Below, piece by piece: positions 55,340 through 63,799 of a DNA stretch of 64,000 nucleotides. Below the pieces are notes generated by a model. It worked only from the letters and a program-made list of their open reading frames with translations, made no database searches and was not told where the DNA came from. Numbering within the stretch: the first letter of the stretch is position 1; the number at the start of each line of letters is the position of its first letter. Source of the DNA: JAAYAY01 sp964563135 (lineage in GTDB: Bacteria > Planctomycetota > Planctomycetia > Pirellulales > Thermoguttaceae); NCBI GenBank assembly GCA_964563135.1, contig CAZLWV010000017.1, forward strand, positions 12,323 through 76,322, in the 5' to 3' direction. A program made the translations under genes and the position numbers.

Positions 55340-56143
55340 ATGCTCTGTGCAGGCATTGACGCTGGTTCACGCACGATCAAGGCGGTGCTCCTCGATGGAG
55401 GAAGTCGGGCCGTCGTTGCAGCAGGCGTGGTTGACCAGGGAATCGAGCAGGAAGAGCTTGCCGATCGGTTGCTGCGGGATGTGCTCAGCCGGGTCGGCCT
55501 GGAGCGCAGCGATGTCGCCTCGATGGTAGCCACCGGTTACGGACGGAAGCTGATTCACGCGGCCGACACGCAGTTGACCGAGATCACCTGCCAGGCAGTG
55601 GGCATTTCTCATTGCCTGCCGGGAACGAGAACGGTCATCGACATCGGCGGCCAGGACAGCAAGTTTCTCCACCTGTTGCCGTCGGGCAAGGTGGGGGATT
55701 TCGCCATGAACGACCGCTGTGCCGCCGGCACGGGTCGGTTTCTGGAGATGGCTGCGGCCCAGTTGGGCGTTCGCGTCGCAGAACTTGGCCACATGGCCGC
55801 CCACAGCGTCAACCGGTCGCAGATCAGCAGCATGTGCGCGGTGTTTGCCGAAACGGAGATCGTCGGCCTCCTGGCCCAAGGCTGCACGGCCGACGATATC
55901 GCGGCGGGAATTCAGGCCTCGATCGCCCAGCGGATCCGCGCCATGAGCGGCCTCAAGGCGGCACCGCCGATCGTCTTCACCGGCGGAGTCGCCCTGGTCC
56001 CGGCCATGGATGCGGCCCTGAGCGCGGCCCTCGGGCAGCCGGTTGTCATCGCCCCCGACCCCCAGTTGACCTGCGCCCTGGGAGCCGCCATCATGGCCGC
56101 ACGACGCATGGGGCAGACGCAACGAGAAGAAGGCCGTGCCTGA
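55340..56143 (+). CDS. acyl-CoA dehydratase activase (BadF/BadG/HgdC ATPase)
   Basis: Encodes 267 residues from ATG 55340. The ASKHA ATPase shows GIDAGSRTIKAVLLD (phosphate 1) and DIGGQDSKF (phosphate 2). The [4Fe-4S] cluster bridging the dimer would bind Cys127 (DRCAAGTGRF) and Cys166 (SMCAVFAETE), at the spacing seen in HgdC of Acidaminococcus. FTGGVALVPAMD is the C-terminal adenosine motif. It should deliver low-potential electrons to the upstream double-cubane protein. It overlaps the next gene by 8 bp. Confidence 0.92.
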   Translation: MLCAGIDAGSRTIKAVLLDGGSRAVVAAGVVDQGIEQEELADRLLRDVLSRVGLERSDVASMVATGYGRKLIHAADTQLTEITCQAVGISHCLPGTRTVIDIGGQDSKFLHLLPSGKVGDFAMNDRCAAGTGRFLEMAAAQLGVRVAELGHMAAHSVNRSQISSMCAVFAETEIVGLLAQGCTADDIAAGIQASIAQRIRAMSGLKAAPPIVFTGGVALVPAMDAALSAALGQPVVIAPDPQLTCALGAAIMAARRMGQTQREEGRA

Positions 56144-56429
56144 CGTATCCTGGCGGAAAGAGGTCCGGCCCCTGGTCAGCACGTCGCCGATCATCGTGGC
56201 AGCCTCGACGATGGCGTCTGCCATCGTGCTCATGCTCACCCAGTTGGCGATCGCCCTGGCGATTGCGGCGGTGATGATCCTTGGCGTGATCCTTCATTCC
56301 CCGACACACTCGCGCTGCAGCCCACCGGATCGACAGCCGGCCTGCACTCCTCCAGCAGCAGCCGTCGTTCGGCCGCTGAGGCCTGAGTTCACTCAGACCG
56401 CCTCCGGCACGACATACGGCTGGCGGTAA
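56136..56429 (+). CDS. small membrane protein, end of the HgdB-type cluster
   Basis: Encodes 97 residues from GTG 56136, overlapping the activase by 8 bp and the convergent oxidoreductase 3' end by 37 bp. One or two TM helices lie at about 17-50 (IIVAASTMASAIVLMLTQLA, then IALAIAAVMILGVIL). The C-terminus is Pro/Arg-rich. Small membrane partners are not typical of HgdC loci, so this is tentative; the overlap supports co-translation. Confidence 0.5.
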   Translation: MPDVSWRKEVRPLVSTSPIIVAASTMASAIVLMLTQLAIALAIAAVMILGVILHSPTHSRCSPPDRQPACTPPAAAVVRPLRPEFTQTASGTTYGWR

Positions 56430-57799
56430 ATCCTCGTCAGCATTGCGTCGGCCTCCGGGTCGTCAGCAAACTTCTCCTGGTCGCCGATGAACTTCAGCGA
56501 GCGGCCGACGCGGTAGGAGATGTTGGCCAGGTGGCAGAGCGACGTCGAGAGGTGGCCTTCGTGGATGTCGCAGTGCATGGCTTCGTTCTTCTCGGAGCGG
56601 ATCGCCTCCACGAAGTTCGCCCAGTGATTGGCGCGTTCGCTCTCGGCCGGTTTGGATTGTGCAAAAGGCTGCTTTTCCCGCTTGCGGAAGGCTTTCCAGG
56701 TCTGGCCGCCGATCTCCAGCCACCCCTCGCTGCCGTAGAAGATGTTCCCCACTTCCTGGCCCCCGCTGCCCTCGTGGTTGGTGTAGCGACCGCGGGTCTC
56801 CATTTCAATGATCTTGCCGTCGGCGTAGGTGAAGGCGGCGGTCTGGGTGTTGGGCGTCTCCTGCGTCGTCTTGTCGTGGCCGTAGGTCTCCACGCCGCCG
56901 TAAACCATCGTGCCGGGAGTCTTTCCCTCGTCCTGGGTGAAACCGAAAATCCCGCCGGTCGAGTACACGGCCACCGGGTGCTCGTTCTTCTTCATGCCCC
57001 AGCGGGCGATGTCGAGTTGGTGCGGCCCCGTGTTGCCGGTGTCGCCGTTGCCGGTATCCCAGTACCAGTGCCAGTTGTAGTGACAGCGTTTTTCGTTGTA
57101 GGGGCGCAGCGGCGCCGGGCCCAGCCAGCGCTCGTAGTGAAACGTGGCGGGAGGCGAGCTGTCCTTCGCCATGCCGTACGAATCGCGGGCCTTGAAACAC
57201 AACGCGCGCGCCATGTAGATCTCGCCGATCCCACCGCCGTGCAGAAACTCGATGGCCTCGCGCACATTCGCAGCGGAGCGATTGTTCAGGCCGACCTGCA
57301 TGCGCCGACCGTACTTGCGCCACGCCTCGATCATCTTGCGGCCTTCCCAAATATTGTGCGACGCGGGCTTCTCCACATACACGTGCTTGCCCGCCTGGCT
57401 GGCCCAGATGGCGGCCAGCGCGTGCCAGTGATTCGGCGTGACGATCGAAACCGCGTGAATCTCCTTGTCGTCGAGAACCACGCGCAGATCCCAGTTGGTG
57501 CTCGGCTTCGCGCCGGACTTCTCCTCGACAAGCTTCAGGGCGGGCGCCAGCAGCGCCTCGTCGGTGTCGCAGATGGCGCGGACCTCCACGTTGTGGCTTT
57601 CCTTCAGTGCGCACCAGCTTGCCAGATGAACGGCGCCCTGGTTGCGCGCGCCGATTACCGCCACGTGGATGCGATCGTTGGCACCGGCGATGGCCCCATA
57701 GGACTTGGCGCTGAACGGCGCCCCCGCGATCGTGATGCCCGCAGCGCCAATCACGCTCGCCTTGATGAACTCTCTCCGGTTGTGGTTGTTCGTGTTCAT
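56393..57799 (-). CDS. Gfo/Idh/MocA-family oxidoreductase with Tat leader
   Basis: Encodes 468 residues. The leader NRREFIKASVIGAAGITIAG (residues 7-26) is a twin-arginine-type signal. The Rossmann motif VAVIGARNQGAVHLASW and HVYVEKPASHNIWEGRK, with the EKP lysine, follow. The second domain contains GEIYMARALCFKARDSYG, WHWYWDTGNGDTGNTGPHQL and SERANHWANFVEAI. Exported, Tat-dependent members are common in Planctomycetes and act on sugars or glycan derivatives. It is convergent with the activase cluster and not part of it. Confidence 0.92.
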   Translation of the reverse strand: MNTNNHNRREFIKASVIGAAGITIAGAPFSAKSYGAIAGANDRIHVAVIGARNQGAVHLASWCALKESHNVEVRAICDTDEALLAPALKLVEEKSGAKPSTNWDLRVVLDDKEIHAVSIVTPNHWHALAAIWASQAGKHVYVEKPASHNIWEGRKMIEAWRKYGRRMQVGLNNRSAANVREAIEFLHGGGIGEIYMARALCFKARDSYGMAKDSSPPATFHYERWLGPAPLRPYNEKRCHYNWHWYWDTGNGDTGNTGPHQLDIARWGMKKNEHPVAVYSTGGIFGFTQDEGKTPGTMVYGGVETYGHDKTTQETPNTQTAAFTYADGKIIEMETRGRYTNHEGSGGQEVGNIFYGSEGWLEIGGQTWKAFRKREKQPFAQSKPAESERANHWANFVEAIRSEKNEAMHCDIHEGHLSTSLCHLANISYRVGRSLKFIGDQEKFADDPEADAMLTRIYRQPYVVPEAV

Positions 57800-58499
57800 A
57801 GGGTCCTCGCACGGAACGGGTCAAAGGAACTGGCGGCCGGCAGGCGCCAGAACAAGGGATGAATGGGGTGCTCGGCAAATGGGGCTTCACGATCCGCTGT
57901 CAAAACCACCGATTGTGCCCGCTCGCGCCCCTGCAATGCCCCCTGGCGGGCGCGGGACAGGCTCTCCACAAAACCGTGGAGATCTCTTGCTCGCACAACA
58001 CGGCACTGGCTGCACACCACCCGCACGCAGGTCATGCAGACGGAGGGACGGTTCTCCGGCCCATGGGGTCCCGTGTCTGTACCATCGGCCGCTCAGAATA
58101 TCACCCCCGATGCGCAAGTCAAGCTTTTGCCTTCAGATTTCAGGAGAACCGCAAAGTAGCAGGCACTCTCCGAGCTCTCCGAGTGACGTCCGCAGAAGTT
58201 CCAGAAACTCCTGTTCTCCGGCGAGAACATCGCCCCCCCCCAAGAGAGCCCTCTCTGGCACAAGTGGCATCCAACTTCGCACCGGCAACATCTCGCCGAG
58301 GCTGATCTTCTCGCGGATCCCTGATAAACTGTTGGAAGCGGCGAACAATCGATTGGAGCTTGGATCTGCAATTCGCCCGGATGGGATCTGTGGATGGTCT
58401 CCGCCGACACGGGCCGGCAGATCGAGTGGCGTTCTTTGGGCGCCGGTCGCGGCGGAGCATGGTGGCCTGTAAAACTCGTCTTTCCAACGTGGTGGTAGC
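57800..58499. other. 700 bp intergenic region with repeat D
   Basis: No gene is supported by composition or motifs. It includes repeat D copy 2 (58152-58212). Both flanking genes (minus at left, plus at right) start from this region, so two promoters are expected. Confidence 0.45.
58152..58212 (-). repeat. dispersed repeat D, copy 2
   Basis: About 61 bp, inverted relative to 2752-2813. Core: CAAAGTAGCAGGCACTCTCC, then GAGTG. See copy 1 for alignment details. Confidence 0.6.
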
Positions 58500-59102
58500 A
58501 TGATGCGTGTGCTGAGAGCCTGTCCAAAGACCGCCAGGGAGAACTCCCACGAGCGGGGATCACCGGCGGCAGGAGCCTTGCGATCGGCTCCAAGAGGTTT
58601 TCCCGCTCGATCGCTTCTGGTCATGGCCGCCCTTCTTGCTGCCTGCGTGTCCGCCGAGGCCGGCTCGGACGTTGCCCCCTGCCAGTTGACGATCAAGGGG
58701 CATTCCATCGGTCAGTTGACGCTTGTGGAAAAATCCACGTCGCGAGGCTACTCGTTCAGGACCCCAGGCCAGACCGTACCCGTTCCCGTCGGTGAGTATC
58801 GCGTCGAACAGGTCGAGCTGGATGGCGGCTATCAGTTGAAACAGGCGGAGAACCGCCGGCAAGGCTGGTTTCGAGTGACGCGAGAAGGCCCCAACCAACT
58901 GGTGGTAGGCGCCCCGCTCTACCCGACCGTGACTGCCCGCCGGCACGGCCGCTTCATCCAGATGGACTACGCCACGGTCGACGGCGCTGGTCGAGCCTAT
59001 CAGAAGACTCGGACGGCGTCGGATCGCATGCCTCCGGAGCCGACGTTTATCGTCTACCGCGATGGCCACCAGGTCGGCGCCGGCAAGTTCCAATATGGAT
59101 GA
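58500..59102 (+). CDS. lipoprotein-like protein, module copy 1
   Basis: Encodes 200 residues. The N-terminus has a signal with a lipobox-like LLAAC (cut before Cys near residue 50) after a charged stretch. The mature part is ACQLTIKGHSIGQLTLV, GEYRVEQVELDGGYQ, GWFRVTREGPNQLVVGAPLY, PTVTARRHGRFIQMDYATVD and GAGKFQYG. It matches the protein at 60306-60833 along its length, with blocks such as VVGAPLYPTVTARRHG conserved exactly. I do not recognise the family. It lies 54 bp upstream of the membrane protein at 59157. Confidence 0.75.
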   Translation: MMRVLRACPKTARENSHERGSPAAGALRSAPRGFPARSLLVMAALLAACVSAEAGSDVAPCQLTIKGHSIGQLTLVEKSTSRGYSFRTPGQTVPVPVGEYRVEQVELDGGYQLKQAENRRQGWFRVTREGPNQLVVGAPLYPTVTARRHGRFIQMDYATVDGAGRAYQKTRTASDRMPPEPTFIVYRDGHQVGAGKFQYG

Positions 59103-59116
59103 GGGGGCACCTGCGC

Positions 59117-59133
59117 GTGCTCGTGGCGAGTAC
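59117..59133. promoter_or_regulatory. conserved intergenic hairpin, copy 1
   Basis: GTGCTCG-TGG-CGAGTAC forms a 7-bp stem with a 3-nt loop (one G-U pair). The same hairpin occurs at 60848-60864 in the second module. It sits between the lipoprotein stop and the membrane-protein start. Confidence 0.5.
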
Positions 59134-59156
59134 CGGCAACTGTTGGAAATGGACCT

Positions 59157-59996
59157 TTGAAGATCGTCGCATCGAGCCAGCTCGGGAAGGTCGGTGCCGC
59201 GGAAGGCCAACCGGTCCTGGTCCAGTGGCGATGGTTCGACAGCAAGCCGACCCTTGCGTTGTGGATCGCGCTGGCAGCGATGCTCGTTTTGCCAAAGCAG
59301 AACCGCAGCCGCCATGCCTGGCTGATTCTTGTGGTGCCCCTGACTGCGTTGCCGCTTCGGCTGTTCTGCCTCATGCCGACACTCGCCTCCTCCGCCGGCT
59401 TCGATCTCTTGATCCAGGTGATCGTGAGTTTCGCAGTCGCCTGGGCGATCGTCTGGCTCGCGATGCCTTATCTCAGCATCCAGAGCCGTCGGCGCAACCT
59501 CCTGTCGATTGCAGCGGTGATGCTGGCGGCCGGCCTCCTTGCCTACTTGGGCTATTTTGGCTTCTGGATTGAGTTTCCGGAGCCGGTGATGGTGATCTGC
59601 TTCTGGTGCGTCGGCTCGCTGGCGCTGGCGGCAGCCCTGCAGTTGAGCGGCATCTCGTGCCGAGGAAAGTATCACACGGGCAAGTTTGCGCTCTGGTTCG
59701 TGCCATGGCTCCTGATCGCCACGATGGTCTGCCTGACGCTTGTTCTCGGCACCGTGATTCTGATTGTGGACGGACCACCACGTATGGGCTTCATCCTCGC
59801 GTTCGTCGTACAGATCCTGATCATTTCAGGGTTCCTGTCGGGGCTGTTGTATCTCATCAATCTCCCCGTGCTCCTTTTGGCGGGGCGAACCGACTGTTAC
59901 CGTGACCGGCTGCGGAGGGTCGCCATCTGCCAGCTCCCGGGAGCCAGCCCATTCATCCCCGTTGCGGCAGCCGGCGATTCCCCCGCCCCAGAATGA
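59157..59996 (+). CDS. multi-span membrane protein, module copy 1
   Basis: Encodes 279 residues from a TTG start. About seven TM helices are visible (for example WIALAAMLVLP, LIQVIVSFAVAWAIVWLA, SIAAVMLAAGLLAYLGYF, ALWFVPWLLIATMVCLTLV). The C-terminal NLPVLLLAGRTDCYRDRLRR is also found in the copy at 60897-61718. The N-terminal LGKVGAAEGQPVLV motif is shared with the copy. The function is unknown; it is probably a partner of the upstream lipoprotein. Confidence 0.7.
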   Translation: MKIVASSQLGKVGAAEGQPVLVQWRWFDSKPTLALWIALAAMLVLPKQNRSRHAWLILVVPLTALPLRLFCLMPTLASSAGFDLLIQVIVSFAVAWAIVWLAMPYLSIQSRRRNLLSIAAVMLAAGLLAYLGYFGFWIEFPEPVMVICFWCVGSLALAAALQLSGISCRGKYHTGKFALWFVPWLLIATMVCLTLVLGTVILIVDGPPRMGFILAFVVQILIISGFLSGLLYLINLPVLLLAGRTDCYRDRLRRVAICQLPGASPFIPVAAAGDSPAPE

Positions 59997-60305
59997 GCAG
60001 GATGGGCCCCTATTCGATAGTCCATGCTGCATTCGATGGCGGCCTTTGCCACACGGTGGACGAAGATGACGTGGACGGTATCGCTCAGCCCGACCGCTGC
60101 CGGCGATTGCCTCTGGGCGTTCAACGATCTGGTATCGCCCGTTGGGAAAGACCTGTAACCCGCCCGATCCGCGAAACACCTTGTTTCGAGCATTTCTTGA
60201 TGCTCCCGCTGTCACTTTTTTTCCCGAATGGGTCATAATGGTCTTTGTCCACTACACCGGTCGGAAGTGGCCGTGTCGAATGAACCTGTTGCGGCAGAAT
60301 GGAAC
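59997..60305. other. spacer between the two module copies
   Basis: About 310 bp, with no gene, repeat or RNA recognised. It should carry the promoter of copy 2. Confidence 0.4.
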
Positions 60306-60833
60306 ATGTCGTACTCGTCGAACCGTTACACGCCCCTGCAGGTCGCGCTGGCCCTGACGGCCCTTGTGGCTGCCAGCTCGCCCGCTTGGGCGGGCACCGA
60401 GACCGCCGCCTGCCAGCTCACTATTCGGGGGCATTCGATCCGCCAACTGACACTTGTCGGAAAGGCGGCCTCAGCGGCAGTTCGCTTCCAAAACCCCGGC
60501 GGGACCGTCACGTTGCCGCCGGGCGAGTATCGCGTGGCACAGGTCGAGCTCGAAGAGGGTTTCAGCCTCGTGCCGCTGCAAGGCAACTGGCAAGGCTGGT
60601 TCCAGGTTACCGCCCAGGGTCCCAACGAACTGGTGGTAGGCGCCCCGCTCTACCCGACCGTGACTGCCCGCCGGCACGGAGGGGTCATCCAGATGGACTA
60701 TGCCACGGTCGACGGCGCCGGACGGGTCTACCAGAAGGCGGGGATCTCCCGGACAGACAGGAAGACGCCTCCAAAGTTCAAGATCTACCAGGGGGGAAAG
60801 GAGATTGGCGCCGGTTCTTTCAAGTATGGATGA
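60306..60833 (+). CDS. exported protein, module copy 2
   Basis: Encodes 175 residues. I chose ATG 60306 because it yields a signal peptide (LQVALALTALVAASSPAWAG, cut after AWA). An ATG at 60228 would add a non-hydrophobic stretch. The mature part aligns with copy 1: ACQLTIRGHSIRQLTLV, GEYRVAQVELEEGFS, GWFQVTAQGPNELVVGAPLY, DYATVDGAGRVYQKAG and GAGSFKYG. This copy has no lipobox Cys at the cut site. Duplicated with its membrane partner, it is likely to share its function but differ in anchoring. Confidence 0.75.
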   Translation: MSYSSNRYTPLQVALALTALVAASSPAWAGTETAACQLTIRGHSIRQLTLVGKAASAAVRFQNPGGTVTLPPGEYRVAQVELEEGFSLVPLQGNWQGWFQVTAQGPNELVVGAPLYPTVTARRHGGVIQMDYATVDGAGRVYQKAGISRTDRKTPPKFKIYQGGKEIGAGSFKYG

Positions 60834-60847
60834 GGTGGAACGTGCGA

Positions 60848-60864
60848 GTACTCGTGGCGAGTAC
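60848..60864. promoter_or_regulatory. conserved intergenic hairpin, copy 2
   Basis: GTACTCG-TGG-CGAGTAC, a perfect 7-bp stem, in the same place as at 59117-59133. Conservation between otherwise diverged copies suggests a role in expression of the downstream gene. Confidence 0.5.
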
Positions 60865-60896
60865 CCATATCGGTCGGAAGGGAGGATTTAACGATT

Positions 60897-61718
60897 GTGA
60901 CCTTCAGCCATCTGGGCAAGCTCGGCGCGGATGAAGGCCCGCCGGTTCTGGTCCCGTGGCACTGGTACTACGCCAGGCCCACGCTGCTGCCGTACATTCT
61001 GCTCGGGGTACTGCTGCTCGCGGTGCGAGAGAATCGCAACTGGCAGGTGTGGTTGATTCTGGTGCTGCCGCTGGCGGCCGCCGCACTTCAGCCCCAGGTG
61101 ATGAGTGGTCCCTTCGGCAGCGATTTCGACATGGGTTTTCTGGTCCATATGGTCGCCATCTTCGCCATCAGTTGGACGGCCTTCTGGTTGTTGACGCCGT
61201 GGCTGCGGATGCGCAATCGCCGCGAAGCTTTCGTTTCCCTCCTTGCGGTCATGTCCACCGGCGCGGCGGTCGGTTGCGTGGCGTATTTTGGCCTCTGGGT
61301 CGAGCCCTGCACGGCGATATCGACGTTTCTCTTGTGGGGAATTCTGTGCGCTGTTTTGTTTCTCGCCCTGGTGGGCTGCTGCCGCACCTGCCGACAGACG
61401 TGCCGCGTGGGAGCGCTCGCGATCTGGCTGCCCGTGTGGCTGATGCTGCTGACCACGATTGCCGCAACGGCTCTCTTTCTCCCCATCATGCTCATCGCAG
61501 CCATCACGGGGGAGCCGGATGCTACCGTCCAAGTGGCAAAGCTGGCCGCATGCGTCGCGCTTGGCGTGGCGGCGTTTCTCTATGGAATCAACCTGCCCGT
61601 CCTGCTCCTGGCGGGATGGACCGATCAGTACCGCCGCCGATTGCAGGGGCTTGTCAGCCCCCCTCCAACCCGGCGGGCTCCGCTTCCTGGCGGCGATCCA
61701 TTCCGGGGCAATGTCTAG
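60897..61718 (+). CDS. multi-span membrane protein, module copy 2
   Basis: Encodes 273 residues from a GTG start. About seven TM helices, including YILLGVLLLAV, FLVHMVAIFAISWTAFWLL, LLAVMSTGAAVGCVAYFGLW and WLPVWLMLLTTIAATALFLP. NLPVLLLAGWTDQYRRRL matches copy 1. A small cluster of cysteines (CCRTCRQTC) lies in a loop near residue 165. It is tandem with the exported protein at 60306-60833, as in copy 1. Confidence 0.7.
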   Translation: MTFSHLGKLGADEGPPVLVPWHWYYARPTLLPYILLGVLLLAVRENRNWQVWLILVLPLAAAALQPQVMSGPFGSDFDMGFLVHMVAIFAISWTAFWLLTPWLRMRNRREAFVSLLAVMSTGAAVGCVAYFGLWVEPCTAISTFLLWGILCAVLFLALVGCCRTCRQTCRVGALAIWLPVWLMLLTTIAATALFLPIMLIAAITGEPDATVQVAKLAACVALGVAAFLYGINLPVLLLAGWTDQYRRRLQGLVSPPPTRRAPLPGGDPFRGNV

Positions 61719-62133
61719 CCGGTAGGGGCAATGGCCGGATCTTCCGCGGACCCGATGGTTCTGATGGGGCTTGCCAGTTCGCCGGCTCCGATTGCTTGCT
61801 TCCCTGACAAGAACAGGTTAGGATGCGGGGGCCGAACGGAGTCCGGCCGGCAAGCATTGGCGGCAGCCAGACCGGACAGCGTGCCGATGTGCGATCAGCC
61901 GCAACTTGGCGTCCATGCCGTGGTGCTCTGGCAGGCGTCGAGCGGGCTGACGATCGACGCCCGCCGAGTCAATGCTCCACAGTGACCAGCGGAAGCCCGC
62001 CCTTTTTGCGGTTTCCTGTTGGATGGCCGCAAGTGTTTTCCAGGCCAACATCAAGAGCATCGCAGGCAGCGGGCCCGAGGTGGCGTGGCTCAACCAGGAT
62101 GCCAGGGGTGGATTGGAGAAGGTGGGATTGCCC
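61719..62133. other. spacer with repeat A upstream of selD
   Basis: About 415 bp. Repeat A copy 3 lies at 61955-62060. An upstream in-frame ATG at 61972 lies inside the repeat and is not favoured as the selD start. Confidence 0.5.
61955..62060 (+). repeat. dispersed repeat A, copy 3
   Basis: About 106 bp aligned with copies 1 and 2 through GACGCCCGCCGAGTC, GGAAGCCCGCCCT, GGATGGCCGCAAG and CCAACATC. It lies 74 bp before the preferred selD start. Confidence 0.55.
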
Positions 62134-63798
62134 ATGAAGGACATGGAGAAACGGCGCCGGGTGATGGCCCGATCCATGCGGTTGGGCCACTGCATCTGCG
62201 ATCCCAAGAAATCCTGCCCCTGCGACACGTACCGCCAGGAAGACCTCTGCCCCTGCGCTGGCGAGCAGCCCGAACCCGCCGTTGGCCAGGTCCAGCTCAC
62301 CGATCTGGTTCATCGCCCCGGGTGTGCCTCGAAGATCGACGCCCGCTCCCTCAAGCGGATCCTGGCCGGCCTGCCTGCAGTGGATGATCCGCGGGTCCTG
62401 GTGGGAATGCCCGCGGGGGACGATGCGGGCGTGTACCGGCTCGACGATCAAACCGCCCTGGTGCAGACGGTCGACGTCTTCTCCCCGAGTGTCGACGACC
62501 CCTATACCTTCGGCCTGATTGCCGCTGCCAATTCGGTCAGCGACGTCTATGCCATGGGCGGCCGGCCAATCACCGCCCTGTCGATCGTCGGCTTCCCCGT
62601 GGGGTTCGTTGCCGACGAGGTGCTCCGCGAGATTCTCCGCGGCGGAATCGACAAGATGAACGAGGCGGAGGTGGCCGTGATCGGCGGCCACAGCATCAAC
62701 GACCGTGAGATCAAGGCGGGGTTTGCCGTCACGGGCCTCATCGATCCCAGGAAGATCTACACCAACAGCGGGCTTCACGCCGCCGATCAGCTCGTGCTCA
62801 CCAAACCCCTCGGAACGGGCGTGCTCGCGTTTGCCGGACAGATCGGGCGGGCACCGGAGGGCAGCCTCGAGGCCGCCGCCCATTGGATGGCTCGCTTGAA
62901 CCGGCAGGCTGCAGCCCTTATGATCGAGGCCGGCGCCCACGCCTGCACCGACGTGACCGGGTTTGGACTCATGGGGCACCTCGCGGCCATGGCGGCTGCC
63001 AGCCAGGTGGATGTGGAGGTCGTCTGGGACGATCTCCCCGTACTCCCGGGCGTGCTCCAGTGCCTGGCCGACGGCATCATTCCCGGTGCGGTGGAACGCA
63101 ACCGCGAGGCGTCGGCGTCGAGCCTGGTTGCCGTCCAGGGCCTCGACGAAACCAGGCTGGAACTGTGTTTCGATCCCCAGACTTCCGGGGGCCTGTTGAT
63201 CGCCGTGCCCCCCAAGAATGTCGACGCACTGCTGCGGCGGCTCCACGAGGCCGGGGATGTCCAGGCGGCAAGAATCGGCGAGGTCCGTGATCGTGGCAAT
63301 GGCCAGGTGCTGGTGTGTACCACCGACAGCAGGTCGCTGCCGAGCCCACGGACCACGCCAGCAACGAACAGTGGAACCGAACCGGCGGCCACAACCGCCC
63401 CGCTCGCCTGCTGCGGGACGCCCGGCCCCAAAGAACCGATGGAATCGGCCATGAACCAGCACGGACCCGGATCATGCTGCTGTCCCCAGAACACCCTGCC
63501 CCAGGACTGCTCCGGTGCGGAATCCCCGGGTAGCGGTACTTCCGAGACGGAAGCTCGTTTCCACGACTTCCTCAAGTCGGCCAACGCCCCCGGCCTGCTG
63601 GGGGCAAAAACGAAACAGGCCATGGCCATCGCCCTGTCGGTGCTGGCCAGGTGCGAGCCATGCGTGAAGAGCCATATCAAGAAAGCCCGCGATATGGGCT
63701 TCACCCAGGACGAAATCGACGAAGCCGCCTGGATGGCGATCGCCTTCGGCGGCGCTCCCCTGATGATGTTCTACAAAGCCCTGCGAAAAACTGTTTGA
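62134..63798 (+). CDS. selD: selenophosphate synthase fused to an AhpD-like domain
   Basis: Encodes 554 residues. GGAGAAGG at 62115-62122 favours ATG 62134 over the in-frame ATG 61972. Residues 1-46 hold a Cys module with three CxC pairs (CIC, CPC and CPC between about 20 and 41). SelD follows: HRPGCASKI with Cys64 and Lys67, the equivalents of E. coli Cys17 and Lys20, then PAGDDAGVY, GGHSINDREIKAGF, TDVTGFGLMGHL and FDPQTSGGLLIAV. SelD makes selenophosphate from selenide and ATP. A Cys-rich linker (SCCCPQ) leads to an AhpD/carboxymuconolactone decarboxylase-like domain at about 465-554 with the redox pair CEPCVKSH. No TGA interrupts the frame. The fusion and N-module are unusual. Confidence 0.88.
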   Translation: MKDMEKRRRVMARSMRLGHCICDPKKSCPCDTYRQEDLCPCAGEQPEPAVGQVQLTDLVHRPGCASKIDARSLKRILAGLPAVDDPRVLVGMPAGDDAGVYRLDDQTALVQTVDVFSPSVDDPYTFGLIAAANSVSDVYAMGGRPITALSIVGFPVGFVADEVLREILRGGIDKMNEAEVAVIGGHSINDREIKAGFAVTGLIDPRKIYTNSGLHAADQLVLTKPLGTGVLAFAGQIGRAPEGSLEAAAHWMARLNRQAAALMIEAGAHACTDVTGFGLMGHLAAMAAASQVDVEVVWDDLPVLPGVLQCLADGIIPGAVERNREASASSLVAVQGLDETRLELCFDPQTSGGLLIAVPPKNVDALLRRLHEAGDVQAARIGEVRDRGNGQVLVCTTDSRSLPSPRTTPATNSGTEPAATTAPLACCGTPGPKEPMESAMNQHGPGSCCCPQNTLPQDCSGAESPGSGTSETEARFHDFLKSANAPGLLGAKTKQAMAIALSVLARCEPCVKSHIKKARDMGFTQDEIDEAAWMAIAFGGAPLMMFYKALRKTV

Positions 63799-63799
63799 C

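Noticed and set aside
61972..62133. Longer selD start at 61972
   Set aside because: It lies within a dispersed repeat, lacks a Shine-Dalgarno and adds non-conserved sequence; 62134 has GGAGAAGG upstream.
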